DNA of 54,809 nucleotides from Cohaesibacter haloalkalitolerans (GCF_003574655.1 NZ_QNUM01000014.1:1-54809), one strand, 5' to 3'. Shown: positions 17,242 through 25,958, counted from the first letter of the stretch. The notes: generated by a model from the letters alone, not told the origin. Made by a program: numbers and translations.

Positions 17242-18324
17242 TCAAAGCGCCCGAATATGCGCTTCTGCCGCCTCGGCCTCCTTGGCTGTTACATACCCCA
17301 ACCGAACCCTGAAGCGCGCGGCCTCTCCGGTTGCCAACTGCCGGACATGACCCTTGGCCTTCTCGGCCAGATAGCCTTCCGGCTCGCAGGTCGATGGCAG
17401 GGCAAAGGCGGCCACCTGCTGATCTGCATTGACCAGTATCCAGCGCACCGTCTGGGGGAAATCATCCCGGTTATAGGCAATATGGAATCCATCCCCTTCG
17501 CGGCGACGCATCATCGACGCCGTATTGCCATCCCCGTCCGCACCAACGCCGCGGATATAGAGCACCTGTTCGGGATTGTAGCGATCCGGCTCGTCAAGCA
17601 CTTCCAGACCGGATGGGTCCCTGGCCAGATCATCAATGAAGGAGAGATACGCCGGGGTGGTCTGCACATGACCGGGCACGGCGGTGCGCACGACAGTCCT
17701 GTCAGGCGTGAAGGGTGCAGGCTGAATGATCTTTGCCCCTTCGCAATAGGCGAAATTGACGTGACACATATACATGAGGTCCATCGGGGCACCGCCGACA
17801 TTCGTCACATCCATGCACATGTCGAACAGGCTCTTGCCCGGACGCAAGACCACCTTCGGATGTGCGATATAGTGATCGCCAAACCCCATCACATATTCCG
17901 CCGTCCCGGTGACCGCCATGTAGGGCCCTTCGGCATCTTCGCCAAATTCCAGACCGGCACAGTCAAGCGCGGCCACCGGCATTTCACCGTGCAGCGCGTG
18001 GGAATCCTGAGGCGACGGGCAGCCGTTGCGCAACAGGCCCGAGTGGAAGGCAAAGCAGCCATAGGTGCCCGCAATGTCGTGAGCCGGGCGTGGCATCGAG
18101 AACATGTTCTTCATCGTGAGGTCGACGCCGTCGAATACCGCGTCCCAGATCATCTGGCCATAGAAGGGCAGAATGACCAGATGGCCTCTGGCGTTGCTGA
18201 TACGCAGACCTTCGATGCCGCTGTCATAGCGGAAGGTGGATGCGGTCATTTCATCGCAGCTGGCTACCGTCTGCTCATGGGCGGCAAAGTCGACTTTGCG
18301 AAGGGTGATCCTTACCGGGTTCAT
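17242..18324 (-). CDS. DUF4432 aldose-mutarotase-like protein
   Basis: A 360-residue protein resembling the DUF4432 branch of the galactose mutarotase fold. Visible features are LRISNARGHLVILPFYGQMIWDAVFDG, TYGCFAFHSGLLRNGCP, the histidine pair in DSHALHGEMP, and VTNVGGAPMDLMYMCHVNFAYCEG. DUF4432 proteins sit in many sugar loci and probably interconvert anomers or act as epimerases. Here it would supply the anomer used by the kinase. The start at 18324 has a strong GGAGG; an upstream in-frame ATG at 18396 has no ribosome site. The 120 bases before it contain nothing I recognise. Confidence 0.75.
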   Translation of the reverse strand: MNPVRITLRKVDFAAHEQTVASCDEMTASTFRYDSGIEGLRISNARGHLVILPFYGQMIWDAVFDGVDLTMKNMFSMPRPAHDIAGTYGCFAFHSGLLRNGCPSPQDSHALHGEMPVAALDCAGLEFGEDAEGPYMAVTGTAEYVMGFGDHYIAHPKVVLRPGKSLFDMCMDVTNVGGAPMDLMYMCHVNFAYCEGAKIIQPAPFTPDRTVVRTAVPGHVQTTPAYLSFIDDLARDPSGLEVLDEPDRYNPEQVLYIRGVGADGDGNTASMMRRREGDGFHIAYNRDDFPQTVRWILVNADQQVAAFALPSTCEPEGYLAEKAKGHVRQLATGEAARFRVRLGYVTAKEAEAAEAHIRAL

Positions 18325-18444
18325 GGTATTTTCCTCCGTCCTGTCCGAAGCCGAGCGGCAAGCGCTGCAAGGTGCCTCGGTCCATTTGTTTGACATGAGG
18401 CCGCCGCAGCCACTGAAGCCTGCGACGGTCGTTGGTGATCCCTT

Positions 18445-19434
18445 TTAGCGGGCGCGGTTCTTCCAGGCGTTGATCGCGATGACCAGCAGCAGGAACGCCC
18501 CCCAGATGAAGTCGATCAGATGATTGCTGAAGCGCAGGATCTGGAAGCCGCTGGAGAGCAGCATCAAGGCCACCACAGCAATCGACACACCGGCAACGGT
18601 GCCCTTGCCACCAGCCGGATTGGTACCACCGAGCACGGAAATCAGCACCGCCTGCAACAGGTAGGATGTGCCATAGTCCGACTTGGCCGCATTGGTACGC
18701 CCGGACAGGATGATCCCGGCCATGCTAGCCAGAACGCCGGACAGCATGTAGCTGTAGAGCACCATGCGCGACTTCTTGAGACCTGCAAAGATCGCAGCCC
18801 GCGGGTTGGACCCGATCAGCATCAGATTGACGCCAAGCGTCGTTCTCGTCAGCAGGAAGGCAATGCCTCCCGCCACCAGCAGGAACAGCAGGAACGGCAC
18901 GGCGATGCCGAACAGCTTGCCATTGCCCAGAAAGGCCCAGGCATCCGGGAAGCCGACGATGGCCGGACCGCCGGTCAGCACCAGACACAGCCCGATGAAC
19001 ACCTGCCCGGTTCCAAGCGTCGCCAGGATGGGAATGATGTTGAGCTTGGTGATCAGAAAGCCGTTGATCGTCCCTGCGATCAATCCCACACCGAGCGACA
19101 GGCAGACGCCCAGAAGCACCATCGGCACACCCTGTTCCATACCCAGCTCGCGGTTGAGATAATGGAACATCACACCGGAGAGAATGCCCGACAGGTTGGC
19201 AATCCCGACAACCGACAGATCGATCCCGCCGGTCAGCATGGCGATCATCATGGCGATGGAAAGCAGACCCAGTTCGGGGAACAGGTAGGTGATGGATTCA
19301 AAGTTGTAATAGCGCAGGAACTTGTCCGGGCTGAGAGCCGTCATGATGATGAAGATCAGAACGGTCATCATGATCAATTGCAGGATATTATTGTCGCGAT
19401 TGACCATGTTGCGAAAATCGAGGGAGAATTTCAT
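18445..19434 (-). CDS. Sugar ABC transporter permease (RbsC/LsrD-like), second subunit
   Basis: A 329-residue membrane protein with about 8-10 helices and the BPD_transp_2 hallmarks: LTGGIDLSVVGIANLSG, ATLGTGQVFIGLCLVLTGG, and a GSNPRAAIFAGLKKSRMVLYSYM coupling-loop region. It forms the membrane channel with the other permease. The ATG at 19434 has AGGAAACAG; an ATG at 19449 overlaps the preceding stop (ATGA) and is also possible. Two non-identical permeases imply a heterodimeric pore, as in LsrCD. Confidence 0.88.
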   Translation of the reverse strand: MKFSLDFRNMVNRDNNILQLIMMTVLIFIIMTALSPDKFLRYYNFESITYLFPELGLLSIAMMIAMLTGGIDLSVVGIANLSGILSGVMFHYLNRELGMEQGVPMVLLGVCLSLGVGLIAGTINGFLITKLNIIPILATLGTGQVFIGLCLVLTGGPAIVGFPDAWAFLGNGKLFGIAVPFLLFLLVAGGIAFLLTRTTLGVNLMLIGSNPRAAIFAGLKKSRMVLYSYMLSGVLASMAGIILSGRTNAAKSDYGTSYLLQAVLISVLGGTNPAGGKGTVAGVSIAVVALMLLSSGFQILRFSNHLIDFIWGAFLLLVIAINAWKNRAR

Positions 19435-19445
19435 GCTCTGTTTCC

Positions 19446-20423
19446 TCATGCATTCCGTTTGCGATCACGCCATGCGGTCATGGCTGTCGCAATAACGATC
19501 ACGATACCGACCACAACACGCTGCCAGGTCGTTTCCACTTTCATGATGATCAGGCTGTTCTTGACCATGACCAGCATGAACACACCGAGCATTGTGCCGA
19601 GCACCGATCCGCGCCCGCCGAAGATACTCGCCCCGCCCAGCACGACAGCAGCAATCACATCAAGCTCGAGGCCGACAAAATCACGCGGGTTGGCCAGCCA
19701 GATCATGCCGCTGTGCAGCAGTCCGCCGAAGCCAGCCAGCATGCCGGCAAAGCAATAGATGAAGAAGATCGTCTTGCGGACGTCGAACCCGACACGCTTG
19801 GCCGCTTCCTCATCGCCACCAAGAGCGAATACACTGCGTCCGATCATCGTGTAGCGCAGCACCAGATGCACAAGGATCGCCAGCCCCACATAGATGAGCA
19901 CCATGGCAGTGAGGCCGAAGTGGGTGCCGTCCGCCTTGTCCATCGAGATGACTTCAGTCTTGGCAAAATCGATCAGCGCATCGGGCATCTTGTTGATGTT
20001 GATCATGCTGGTGCCGACGATGCCGAGCAGGAAGCCGCGCACCATGCTGCCCGTACCCAGGGTCACGATCAGTGGGATCATGCGGAACTTGTAGACAAAG
20101 AAGGCGTTGAGACAGCCAAACAGCATGCCCATGATGGTGGCAGCAATGAAGGGCACGATCACCCCGTCATAGCCGAAATAGATCATCCCCTTGACGGTGA
20201 GATACATCGCAGCCACGGCGAAGGCCGGGAAGGACACGTCGATCCCGCCCGAGATCATGACAATCAGCACTCCCAGTGCCATGATGCCGATGATGACATT
20301 GCTGCGCAGCAGGGAGAAGATATTGTCCAACTGCCAGAAGGCAGGGTTGATCAGGCCGATCACGACCATGGCAAGCAAAAGGATGGCCGCAATGACAAAT
20401 TCAGATCTTTTGAAGAGTTTCAT
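19446..20423 (-). CDS. Sugar ABC transporter permease (RbsC/LsrC-like), first subunit
   Basis: A 325-residue membrane protein with about 9 helices. It has the family features ALGVLIVMISGGIDVSFPA, VTLGTGSMVRGFLLG, the coupling segment LGGDEEAAKRVGFDVRKT and AAVVLGGASIFGGRGSVLGT. AAGGACAAGG precedes its ATG, ten bases after the ATPase stop. The next permease starts within or just after its end. Confidence 0.9.
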   Translation of the reverse strand: MKLFKRSEFVIAAILLLAMVVIGLINPAFWQLDNIFSLLRSNVIIGIMALGVLIVMISGGIDVSFPAFAVAAMYLTVKGMIYFGYDGVIVPFIAATIMGMLFGCLNAFFVYKFRMIPLIVTLGTGSMVRGFLLGIVGTSMININKMPDALIDFAKTEVISMDKADGTHFGLTAMVLIYVGLAILVHLVLRYTMIGRSVFALGGDEEAAKRVGFDVRKTIFFIYCFAGMLAGFGGLLHSGMIWLANPRDFVGLELDVIAAVVLGGASIFGGRGSVLGTMLGVFMLVMVKNSLIIMKVETTWQRVVVGIVIVIATAMTAWRDRKRNA

Positions 20424-20433
20424 GGCCTTGTCC

Positions 20434-21933
20434 TTACGTGAACGACTTCAGTTGTTCGCTGATCACATCTTCGCTGATGGCGTCGCCTTCGAGCTCATCA
20501 ACAAACCGTCCGCGATGCATGAGGATGACACGGCTGCAGTTCTGGGCCACTTCGAGCACATCGTCCGAAATCATCAGCACGGCAAGACCATGGTGTTCGA
20601 CCAGCTCACGGATCTTGCGGTGAATCTCGGCCTTTGATCCGACATCGACGCCAACCGTCGGGCCATTGAGGATCAGCACCTTGGCATCGGTCAGCAACCA
20701 GCGCCCGAGCACGACCCGCTGGGCGTTGCCGCCGGAAAGCTCGCCGACCATCTTCTCGGCGCTCGGCGTGGCAATCTGCATCGAGGCGATGGTTTCATCG
20801 GCCACCCGGTCCACCCGGGGAATGTCGATGATGCCGCCCTTGGCAAGATTGTCGAGCGAGGTAGCAATGATGTTGCGCTTGATCGACTGCGTCATGAACA
20901 GACCTTCGGACAGACGATCCTCCGGTACATAAGCGATGCCCTCGGCAATGGCGTCCTGCACGCTGTCAAGCGCAATGGCCTTGCCATCGACCTTGACGCT
21001 GCCGCTTGCGGGCGTAAGCATCCCGAACAGGCTGAGCGCCAGCTCCGTGCGGCCCGAGCCGAGCAGACCGGAAAGGCCGACGATCTCGCCGGGATAGAGT
21101 TGCAGATTGATGTTTTCATAATCACCGGGCAGGGTCAGCCCCTGCACATCGAGACGCGGCATGACGTCCGGCCCCGGCTTTTCCTTGCGAAACGGTTCAA
21201 TCTCGATATCGAGCCCGGTCATATGACGGATCACGGCGGCTTCATCGAAGTCCGAGGTTGACCCCTCGGCCACCTTCACGCCGTTGCGAATGACCGTCAG
21301 ACGCTCGGAAATCTCCAGCATCTCGCGCATCTTGTGACTGACGAACAGAATGGCAATGCCGCGGCTCTGAATATCCCGCACAATACGGAAGAGCGTCTCG
21401 ACCTCCTTGCCCGTCAAAGCCGTCGTCGGCTCGTCCATGATGATGAGTTTGGCATCCGACATCAGGGCACGGGCAATGGCAACCAACTGCTTGCTCGATG
21501 TCGGCAGGCTTTCCACCTCGGCATCCAGATCGATATCGACGCCCAGACGGTCCAGCGCCTCACGCGCCAGCTTTTTCACGCGGCCCCAACTGACAATCTT
21601 GGTCTTGGCCCTGAGTTCGGTGTTGAGGGCGAGGTTTTCCGCCACGGTCAAATTGCCGAACAGGGAGAAATCCTGATAGATCACCTGAATGGCGCGGTTC
21701 ACCGACTCGATGGGCGACAGATTCTCGACCTTCTCCCCTTCGATGATGATCTCACCTTCGGTGGGCTGATAGACCCCGGATATGATTTTGATAAGAGTGG
21801 ATTTCCCCGACCCATTCTCACCAGCAAGGCAATGAATTTCGCCTTTGTTGATGGTTAGGGAGACGTCATCCAGTGCACGCAACCCGAGAAACTGCTTCCC
21901 GATGTGGCGCAGTTCAATGAACGCTTCAGACAT
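20434..21933 (-). CDS. Sugar ABC transporter ATPase, two-domain (RbsA/LsrA-like), one degenerate site
   Basis: A 499-residue tandem ATPase. Domain 1 has Walker A GENGSGKST (38-46) and Walker B LIIMDEPT (to 170), but a degenerate signature LPTSSKQ (143-149). Domain 2 has the family-typical GLLGSGRTE in place of a true Walker A, an intact signature LSGGNAQ (399-405) and an altered Walker B LILNGPTVGVD (420-430), where LILDEPT is usual: Asp to Asn and catalytic Glu to Gly. The intact halves therefore combine into one working ATP site and the defective halves into the other. It energises import of the pentose. The start at 21933 follows the binding-protein gene after 81 bases that hold a strong hairpin. 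Confidence 0.92.
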   Translation of the reverse strand: MSEAFIELRHIGKQFLGLRALDDVSLTINKGEIHCLAGENGSGKSTLIKIISGVYQPTEGEIIIEGEKVENLSPIESVNRAIQVIYQDFSLFGNLTVAENLALNTELRAKTKIVSWGRVKKLAREALDRLGVDIDLDAEVESLPTSSKQLVAIARALMSDAKLIIMDEPTTALTGKEVETLFRIVRDIQSRGIAILFVSHKMREMLEISERLTVIRNGVKVAEGSTSDFDEAAVIRHMTGLDIEIEPFRKEKPGPDVMPRLDVQGLTLPGDYENINLQLYPGEIVGLSGLLGSGRTELALSLFGMLTPASGSVKVDGKAIALDSVQDAIAEGIAYVPEDRLSEGLFMTQSIKRNIIATSLDNLAKGGIIDIPRVDRVADETIASMQIATPSAEKMVGELSGGNAQRVVLGRWLLTDAKVLILNGPTVGVDVGSKAEIHRKIRELVEHHGLAVLMISDDVLEVAQNCSRVILMHRGRFVDELEGDAISEDVISEQLKSFT

Positions 21934-21974
21934 GCTCGACCCAGGCGTTTGAGAATTTGAAATTGGGTGTAACA

Positions 21975-22001
21975 GGGGCAGCGCCGCAAAAGCGCTGCCC
22001 C
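21975..22001. promoter_or_regulatory. Strong stem-loop between binding-protein and ATPase genes
   Basis: GGGGCAGCGC and GCGCTGCCCC form a perfect 10-base-pair stem with a 7-base loop, 14 bases after the binding-protein stop codon. No U-run follows on the minus strand, so it is not a standard terminator. Such hairpins protect the 3' end of binding-protein mRNA and raise its level over the membrane genes; that role is inferred. Confidence 0.7.
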
Positions 22002-22014
22002 GAAGGCGACCGGA

Positions 22015-23061
22015 TCAGAAGTTGTATTGATCCATGTTGTCCTTGGTCACACCGACCCAGCCTGCGCCATAGAGCAGATTTGGCTGCTCGGCGACCGGAG
22101 TGATCAGATCGGTATATCCTGGCAGACCGAGGTTGAGGCCAGCCTTGATTTCCGCATCCTTCTTCTCAAGAGCCATCACGGCAACGATGTTCATTGCATA
22201 GCCTGCAACAGCCGGATCCCAGAACTGGATATACTGGATGTCGTCATTGGCCAGATATTCACCGGCAACAGAAACAAGACCCGTACCAGCAAAGAACAGC
22301 TTGTCCTTGAGGCCACGTTCAGCGATCAGACGGCCAGCGCCAGCAGATGTAGGCATCGGCCCCCCGACGATACCCTTGAGATCCGGGTAGGTGGTGAGGG
22401 TTTCCTTGAGCTTGTTATAGTCGGTGTTGGCGTCGTCATAGGTTTCCAGACGATCGGTCACCAGTTCCATCTTCGGGAAGTTGGCTTTCTGGTAGTCGAT
22501 TGCACCGTCAATCCATTCGTTCTGCGACTTGGAGGTCAGGCTGCCGACGGTTGCGGCATATTTGCCTTCACCGCCCATGTAACCACCAAGCACTTCCATC
22601 AACTTGGCGCCATAGGCATGGTTGTCGAAGGCTTCCAGGACATAGTCGGCGTTCTTGATGTTGGATGCTTCATGGGCAACGACGACGATGCCACGGTCAC
22701 GGGCCTTTTTGAGAACCGGCTCAACAGCTTCCACAGAGAAAGGCACGATCGCGATGGCGTCAACGCCCTGAGCGATCAGGTTTTCAACGATCTGGACCTG
22801 TGCAGCAGCATCTGCCTGGCTTGGGCCAAGCATCCAGGTGTCATGGCCGGTTTCGGCAGCAAACTGCTTGACGCCATCCCGCATGCGGTCGAACCAGGCG
22901 ATACCGTCAACCTTGACCACCGTAGCAATGGAATATTCTTTCCCCGTAGCGCTCTTGTAAATGTCCTTGCGCACCTGAGAGGTGTCGACCGGACCTTCAG
23001 CCAGAGCAGGAGCGGCAACAAGCGCAGCCGCTACAAGAATTGATGAGAACAAAGACTTCAT
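22015..23061 (-). CDS. Periplasmic sugar-binding protein (RbsB/LsrB-like)
   Basis: A 348-residue type-1 periplasmic binding protein. A signal peptide (MKSLFSSILVAAALVAAPALA) is cleaved after ALA. The mature part begins with YSIATVVKVDGIAWFDRMRDGVKQFA, followed by ENLIAQGVDAIAIVPFSVEAVEPVL and IQFWDPAVAGYAM. The overall look is closest to LsrB-like members, but the locus has DeoC and DeoR rather than AI-2 processing genes, so 2-deoxyribose or a deoxynucleoside-derived sugar is the likelier ligand. GGGAGG precedes the ATG at 23061. It is the second gene of the operon. Confidence 0.88.
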   Translation of the reverse strand: MKSLFSSILVAAALVAAPALAEGPVDTSQVRKDIYKSATGKEYSIATVVKVDGIAWFDRMRDGVKQFAAETGHDTWMLGPSQADAAAQVQIVENLIAQGVDAIAIVPFSVEAVEPVLKKARDRGIVVVAHEASNIKNADYVLEAFDNHAYGAKLMEVLGGYMGGEGKYAATVGSLTSKSQNEWIDGAIDYQKANFPKMELVTDRLETYDDANTDYNKLKETLTTYPDLKGIVGGPMPTSAGAGRLIAERGLKDKLFFAGTGLVSVAGEYLANDDIQYIQFWDPAVAGYAMNIVAVMALEKKDAEIKAGLNLGLPGYTDLITPVAEQPNLLYGAGWVGVTKDNMDQYNF

Positions 23062-23154
23062 TGAATCCTCCCTTGGATTGTCTATGTCATCTATTCGGAT
23101 AAGTGAGAGAACGACCGCATGTTCCTCCAAACCACTGCGGCCATTCACATGGCA

Positions 23155-23826
23155 TCAGCCGGAGATGATTGCGATGCTGGCGCTGGCACCAAGCCGCGAT
23201 GCGCCTGCATCAATCATTCTGAGGGCATCGTCGCGAGTGCGCACGCCCCCGGACGCTTTCACGCCCATATCCGGCCCGACTTCAGCACGCATGAGAGCCA
23301 CGTCCTCTGCTGTGGCTCCCCCGCCCATGAAGCCGGTGGAGGTCTTGACAAAATCAGCCCCTGCCTCTTTCGACAGCTTGCAGGCCAACTTCTTTTCTTC
23401 ATCGCTCAGAAGGCAAGTCTCGATGATCACCTTGAGCTTGGCATCGCCACAGGCCTTCTTGACCGCAGCAATATCGGACCGAACGTAATCCGCATCCCCC
23501 GCCTTGAGCTGCCCGACCGGAATGACCATGTCGACTTCCTGCGCCCCTTCGGAGACCACCCAGCGGGCTTCCTCACATTTGAGAGACGTCGGGATGGCCC
23601 CGAGTGGAAAGCCGATGACTGAACAGGTCAAAACGGCACTGCCCTTCAACAGGCTGGCAACTTGCGGAACGTTGATCGGATTGACGCACACGGAGCAGAA
23701 ACCGAACTCGATCGCTTCCCGACAGATTTTCTCCACTTCCCCCGGCGTCGCCTGCGGCGACAGGATGGTGTGATCGATATAACCGGCCAACTGCTCGGAG
23801 GTGAGATCTGAAGCTCTGGATGTCAT
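23155..23826 (-). CDS. deoC: Deoxyribose-phosphate aldolase DeoC
   Basis: A 223-residue class I aldolase that splits 2-deoxyribose-5-phosphate into acetaldehyde and glyceraldehyde-3-phosphate. The Schiff-base lysine K161 (FVKTSTGF), the second lysine K190 ([10 protein letters not shown]) and D99 in EVDMVIPVG are all present. The start at 23826 has AGGAG at slightly long spacing; the long upstream in-frame extension runs through the operator and is not used. It is the first gene of the operon, directly behind the DeoR-type operator. Confidence 0.95.
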   Translation of the reverse strand: MTSRASDLTSEQLAGYIDHTILSPQATPGEVEKICREAIEFGFCSVCVNPINVPQVASLLKGSAVLTCSVIGFPLGAIPTSLKCEEARWVVSEGAQEVDMVIPVGQLKAGDADYVRSDIAAVKKACGDAKLKVIIETCLLSDEEKKLACKLSKEAGADFVKTSTGFMGGGATAEDVALMRAEVGPDMGVKASGGVRTRDDALRMIDAGASRLGASASIAIISG

Positions 23827-23877
23827 GGAAGGCTGCTCCTGGTATTCAACACATGAAAACAAGGTCTTGTTAATCAA

Positions 23878-23893
23878 TGTTACTATTCTAACA
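23878..23893. promoter_or_regulatory. DeoR-type operator
   Basis: TGTTACTATTCTAACA: TGTTA and TAACA arms with a 6-base centre, 16 bases in all. The E. coli DeoR operator is, from memory, the 16-base palindrome TGTTAGAATTCTAACA, so the arms and right half match. It lies about 50 bases upstream of deoC and just downstream of a likely -10 (TATGAT on the minus strand, 23908-23903), a position suited to repression. Confidence 0.8.
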
Positions 23894-23902
23894 TTTGTTG
23901 AA

Positions 23903-23935
23903 ATCATATTCACATATTGACGCCTTTAAAGTCAA
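23903..23935 (-). promoter_or_regulatory. Candidate promoter of the deoC operon
   Basis: On the minus strand TTGACT (23935-23930) is followed by TATGAT (23908-23903) at 21 bases, or by the weaker TGAATA at 17 bases. The region is strongly AT-rich and the DeoR-type palindrome follows at once. The exact -10 is uncertain. Confidence 0.4.
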
Positions 23936-23946
23936 ATAGTAAAAGA

Positions 23947-23972
23947 TTATTGTGATATTTTTTTCACAATAA
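23947..23972. promoter_or_regulatory. Second perfect inverted repeat in the deoC/deoR intergenic region
   Basis: TTATTGTGA-N8-TCACAATAA with perfect 9-base arms, lying between the deoC promoter and deoR. The TGTGA/TCACA cores resemble a CRP site, but the centre is 8 rather than 6 bases. It could be an activator site or an autoregulatory site for deoR. Confidence 0.5.
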
Positions 23973-24062
23973 CGGGATGGCCTTCCAATTTTTTTCCGTT
24001 ATAAGGTGATCAGTTCGCAAGACCGAAACGATTCAGTTCGCAGAAATGCAAGGCTTATGACG

Positions 24063-24827
24063 ATGCAGAGCCGCAGGAAAACGAGGCTAGACAAACTGGC
24101 ACAAACGCTCGAGGAAGGGCGCATGGTTCATTTGCGCGACGCCGCCTCCATCCTCGGGGTTTCAGAAATGACCGTGCGGCGCGACATCGCATCAAGCGAC
24201 AACCGGTTCACCTTTTTCGGCGGTCATATCGTTGGAGCCGGAGAGCCGGGTTCCGGCAAGGGCTACTTCCTCCACCGCGAGAATGCCACCAACGTTGCCG
24301 CCAAGCAGGCCGCCTGCCAGAAGGCCATCAGCCTCATTCAGCCTGGTGACGTGATCTTCCTCGACTGCGGCACCACTCTGCCCTACATCGCGCAAAAGCT
24401 CTCCGGGTTGAATCCACTGACCGTGATCTGCTATTCGGTCAACATTGCCGAAATCATCTGCAAGCAACCCAATCTGAAAGTCATCCTGCTGGGCGGAGAA
24501 TATCATCCGTCTTCGGCGTCCTTTGCCAGCGAGGAAGCTCTGGAAATGCTGTCCAAGCTTGGCATCAACAAGGCGTTCATTTCAGCTGGCGGCCTGCACC
24601 CACAACATGGTCTGAGCTGTTCCAACTTCCACGAGGTCCGCATCAAGCAGATCGCCATGAGTCGGGCTGTTACCAACATTCTGGTGATGGGATCGAGCAA
24701 GATTGGCAAGGTCAAGGCAGCGCCCTTTGCCGACCTCAACGCCATTGACTATCTGGCAACCGATGACGACATTACCGACGAACAGCGCGCCCTGCTCATG
24801 GATTCCCGCATAGAACTGGTGCCCTGA
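24063..24827 (+). CDS. deoR: DeoR-family repressor, close to E. coli DeoR
   Basis: A 254-residue protein (E. coli DeoR is 252). An N-terminal helix-turn-helix (MVHLRDAASILGVSEMTVRRDI) is followed by the sugar-phosphate-sensing domain: FLDCGTTLPYIA, VICYSVNIAEI, LLGGEYHPSSASF and SSKIGKVKAAPF. The HTH, the CYS-N, GGEYH/GGEFH and GKV-A segments follow E. coli DeoR closely, unlike GlpR- or AgaR-type members. The expected inducer is deoxyribose-5-phosphate. I chose the ATG at 24063, where the protein aligns with the E. coli start; ATG 24057 and GTG 24006 are alternatives. It is divergent from the deoC operon and flanks its operator. Confidence 0.88.
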   Translation: MQSRRKTRLDKLAQTLEEGRMVHLRDAASILGVSEMTVRRDIASSDNRFTFFGGHIVGAGEPGSGKGYFLHRENATNVAAKQAACQKAISLIQPGDVIFLDCGTTLPYIAQKLSGLNPLTVICYSVNIAEIICKQPNLKVILLGGEYHPSSASFASEEALEMLSKLGINKAFISAGGLHPQHGLSCSNFHEVRIKQIAMSRAVTNILVMGSSKIGKVKAAPFADLNAIDYLATDDDITDEQRALLMDSRIELVP

Positions 24828-24854
24828 GACGCCATCCTGAAGGGGAAACAGAAA

Positions 24855-24880
24855 AGGGGAACACGCAATCGGGCTCCCCT
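24855..24880. terminator. Hairpin terminator between convergent deoR and dctP
   Basis: AGGGGA and TCCCCT form a 6-base-pair stem with a 14-base loop. On the minus strand it is followed by TTTTCTGTTT, on the plus strand by GTTCTTCGTT, so it best serves dctP and may also stop deoR. Confidence 0.5.
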
Positions 24881-24905
24881 GTTCTTCGTTCAGGTTTTCA
24901 GAATT

Positions 24906-25958
24906 CTAGTTGGAAACCTTGGCGAACGCGGCGTCGAGCCTGGTTTCGCAGGCCTTGATTTCGCTCTCGAAGCGATCAAGCCACGCCTTGCCCTCATCCC
25001 CGGCTTGCTTGATGAAGAAGTCCTTCACCGGAGCGGTAGCCTCCCGAAACGCCGTCTTTTCCGCAGCCGTCGGCGTGTAGATGCTGCCGCCTGCCTTGCG
25101 GAAGGTCTCATAGGCGTCATACTCCTTCCATTTCGGATAGACGCGCAGGAACTGGTTCTGGGCGGCGATGCCGTCGATGACCACCCGTTTCAGCTCTTCG
25201 GGGAAGGAATTGAAGCGTTCGTTATTCATGATCCAGACACCGCCCATGTAGGCGTGGCCGTCAAGAATGATGTATTTGAGGCTCTCCTCGAACTTCATCA
25301 TCGTGATGTCAACGATACCATTCTTAGTGCCGTCAACAACACCGGTGGACAGCGCCGTGTAGACCTCGGGCCACGCAATGGGCGTCGGCGCACCACCAAG
25401 CGACTTGACCAGCTCCTGCTGGATCGGTGCAGGCACGGTGCGGATTTTCAAGCCCTTGATGTCTTCGGGCGTCTTGATCTGTTTGTTGGTGGTGGCAAAG
25501 TTGCGCCAGCCACCGGAGTTGGACACCATCATCAGGCGCAGATTGCCGGTCTGCTCAAGCACATTCTTGCGAATATCGGCGAGAAAATCCTCATTGTCAT
25601 AGACGCATTCGGCCACACGGTCATCGCGCAGCATGTAAGGCAGATCGAATGCGCCGACCGGGCCCCAATAGTTGGCCAGTTCCGGGATAGTGGTCTGGAA
25701 ATAGTCGAATGTTCCCGCCTGCACCCCGGAAAGGCATTCCCGCGCCGTGCCGCACAGTTGGCCGCTCGGATAGATATTGACCGCAATCGCACCGTTGGAG
25801 TGGTTTTCGACGAAATTCTTGAACACCAGCAGCGATTGATGATTGTAACTCTCGATGTTCGTCACATGTGGCACCGTCAGCTCATACTCGGCGGCCCCGG
25901 CACTGACAGAGAGCGCCATGGCCGAAAGCAATGACAGGCCTAATGTTCTGATCTTCAT
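24906..25958 (-). CDS. dctP: TRAP transporter periplasmic solute-binding protein DctP
   Basis: A 350-residue protein. A signal peptide ends near SAGAAEYEL. Family features follow: NHQSLLVFKNFVENHSNGAIAVNIYPSGQL, GWRNFATTNKQIKTPEDIKGLKIRTVPAP (with the conserved arginine that binds carboxylate ligands), WPEVYTALSTGVVDGTKNG, and a long C-terminal helix. It captures an organic acid for sodium-driven uptake. It follows dctQ after 12 bases. The substrate is not predictable from sequence. Confidence 0.92.
   Translation of the reverse strand: MKIRTLGLSLLSAMALSVSAGAAEYELTVPHVTNIESYNHQSLLVFKNFVENHSNGAIAVNIYPSGQLCGTARECLSGVQAGTFDYFQTTIPELANYWGPVGAFDLPYMLRDDRVAECVYDNEDFLADIRKNVLEQTGNLRLMMVSNSGGWRNFATTNKQIKTPEDIKGLKIRTVPAPIQQELVKSLGGAPTPIAWPEVYTALSTGVVDGTKNGIVDITMMKFEESLKYIILDGHAYMGGVWIMNNERFNSFPEELKRVVIDGIAAQNQFLRVYPKWKEYDAYETFRKAGGSIYTPTAAEKTAFREATAPVKDFFIKQAGDEGKAWLDRFESEIKACETRLDAAFAKVSN

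Noticed and set aside
16267-23061. Autoinducer-2 (Lsr) uptake operon
   Set aside because: The binding protein and paired permeases look Lsr-like, but there is no LsrF, LsrG or LsrR, and DeoC, DeoR and the DeoR-type operator point to deoxyribose.
23947-23972. CRP binding site
   Set aside because: The TGTGA and TCACA cores are present, but the centre is 8 bases where CRP needs 6; kept only as an inverted repeat.
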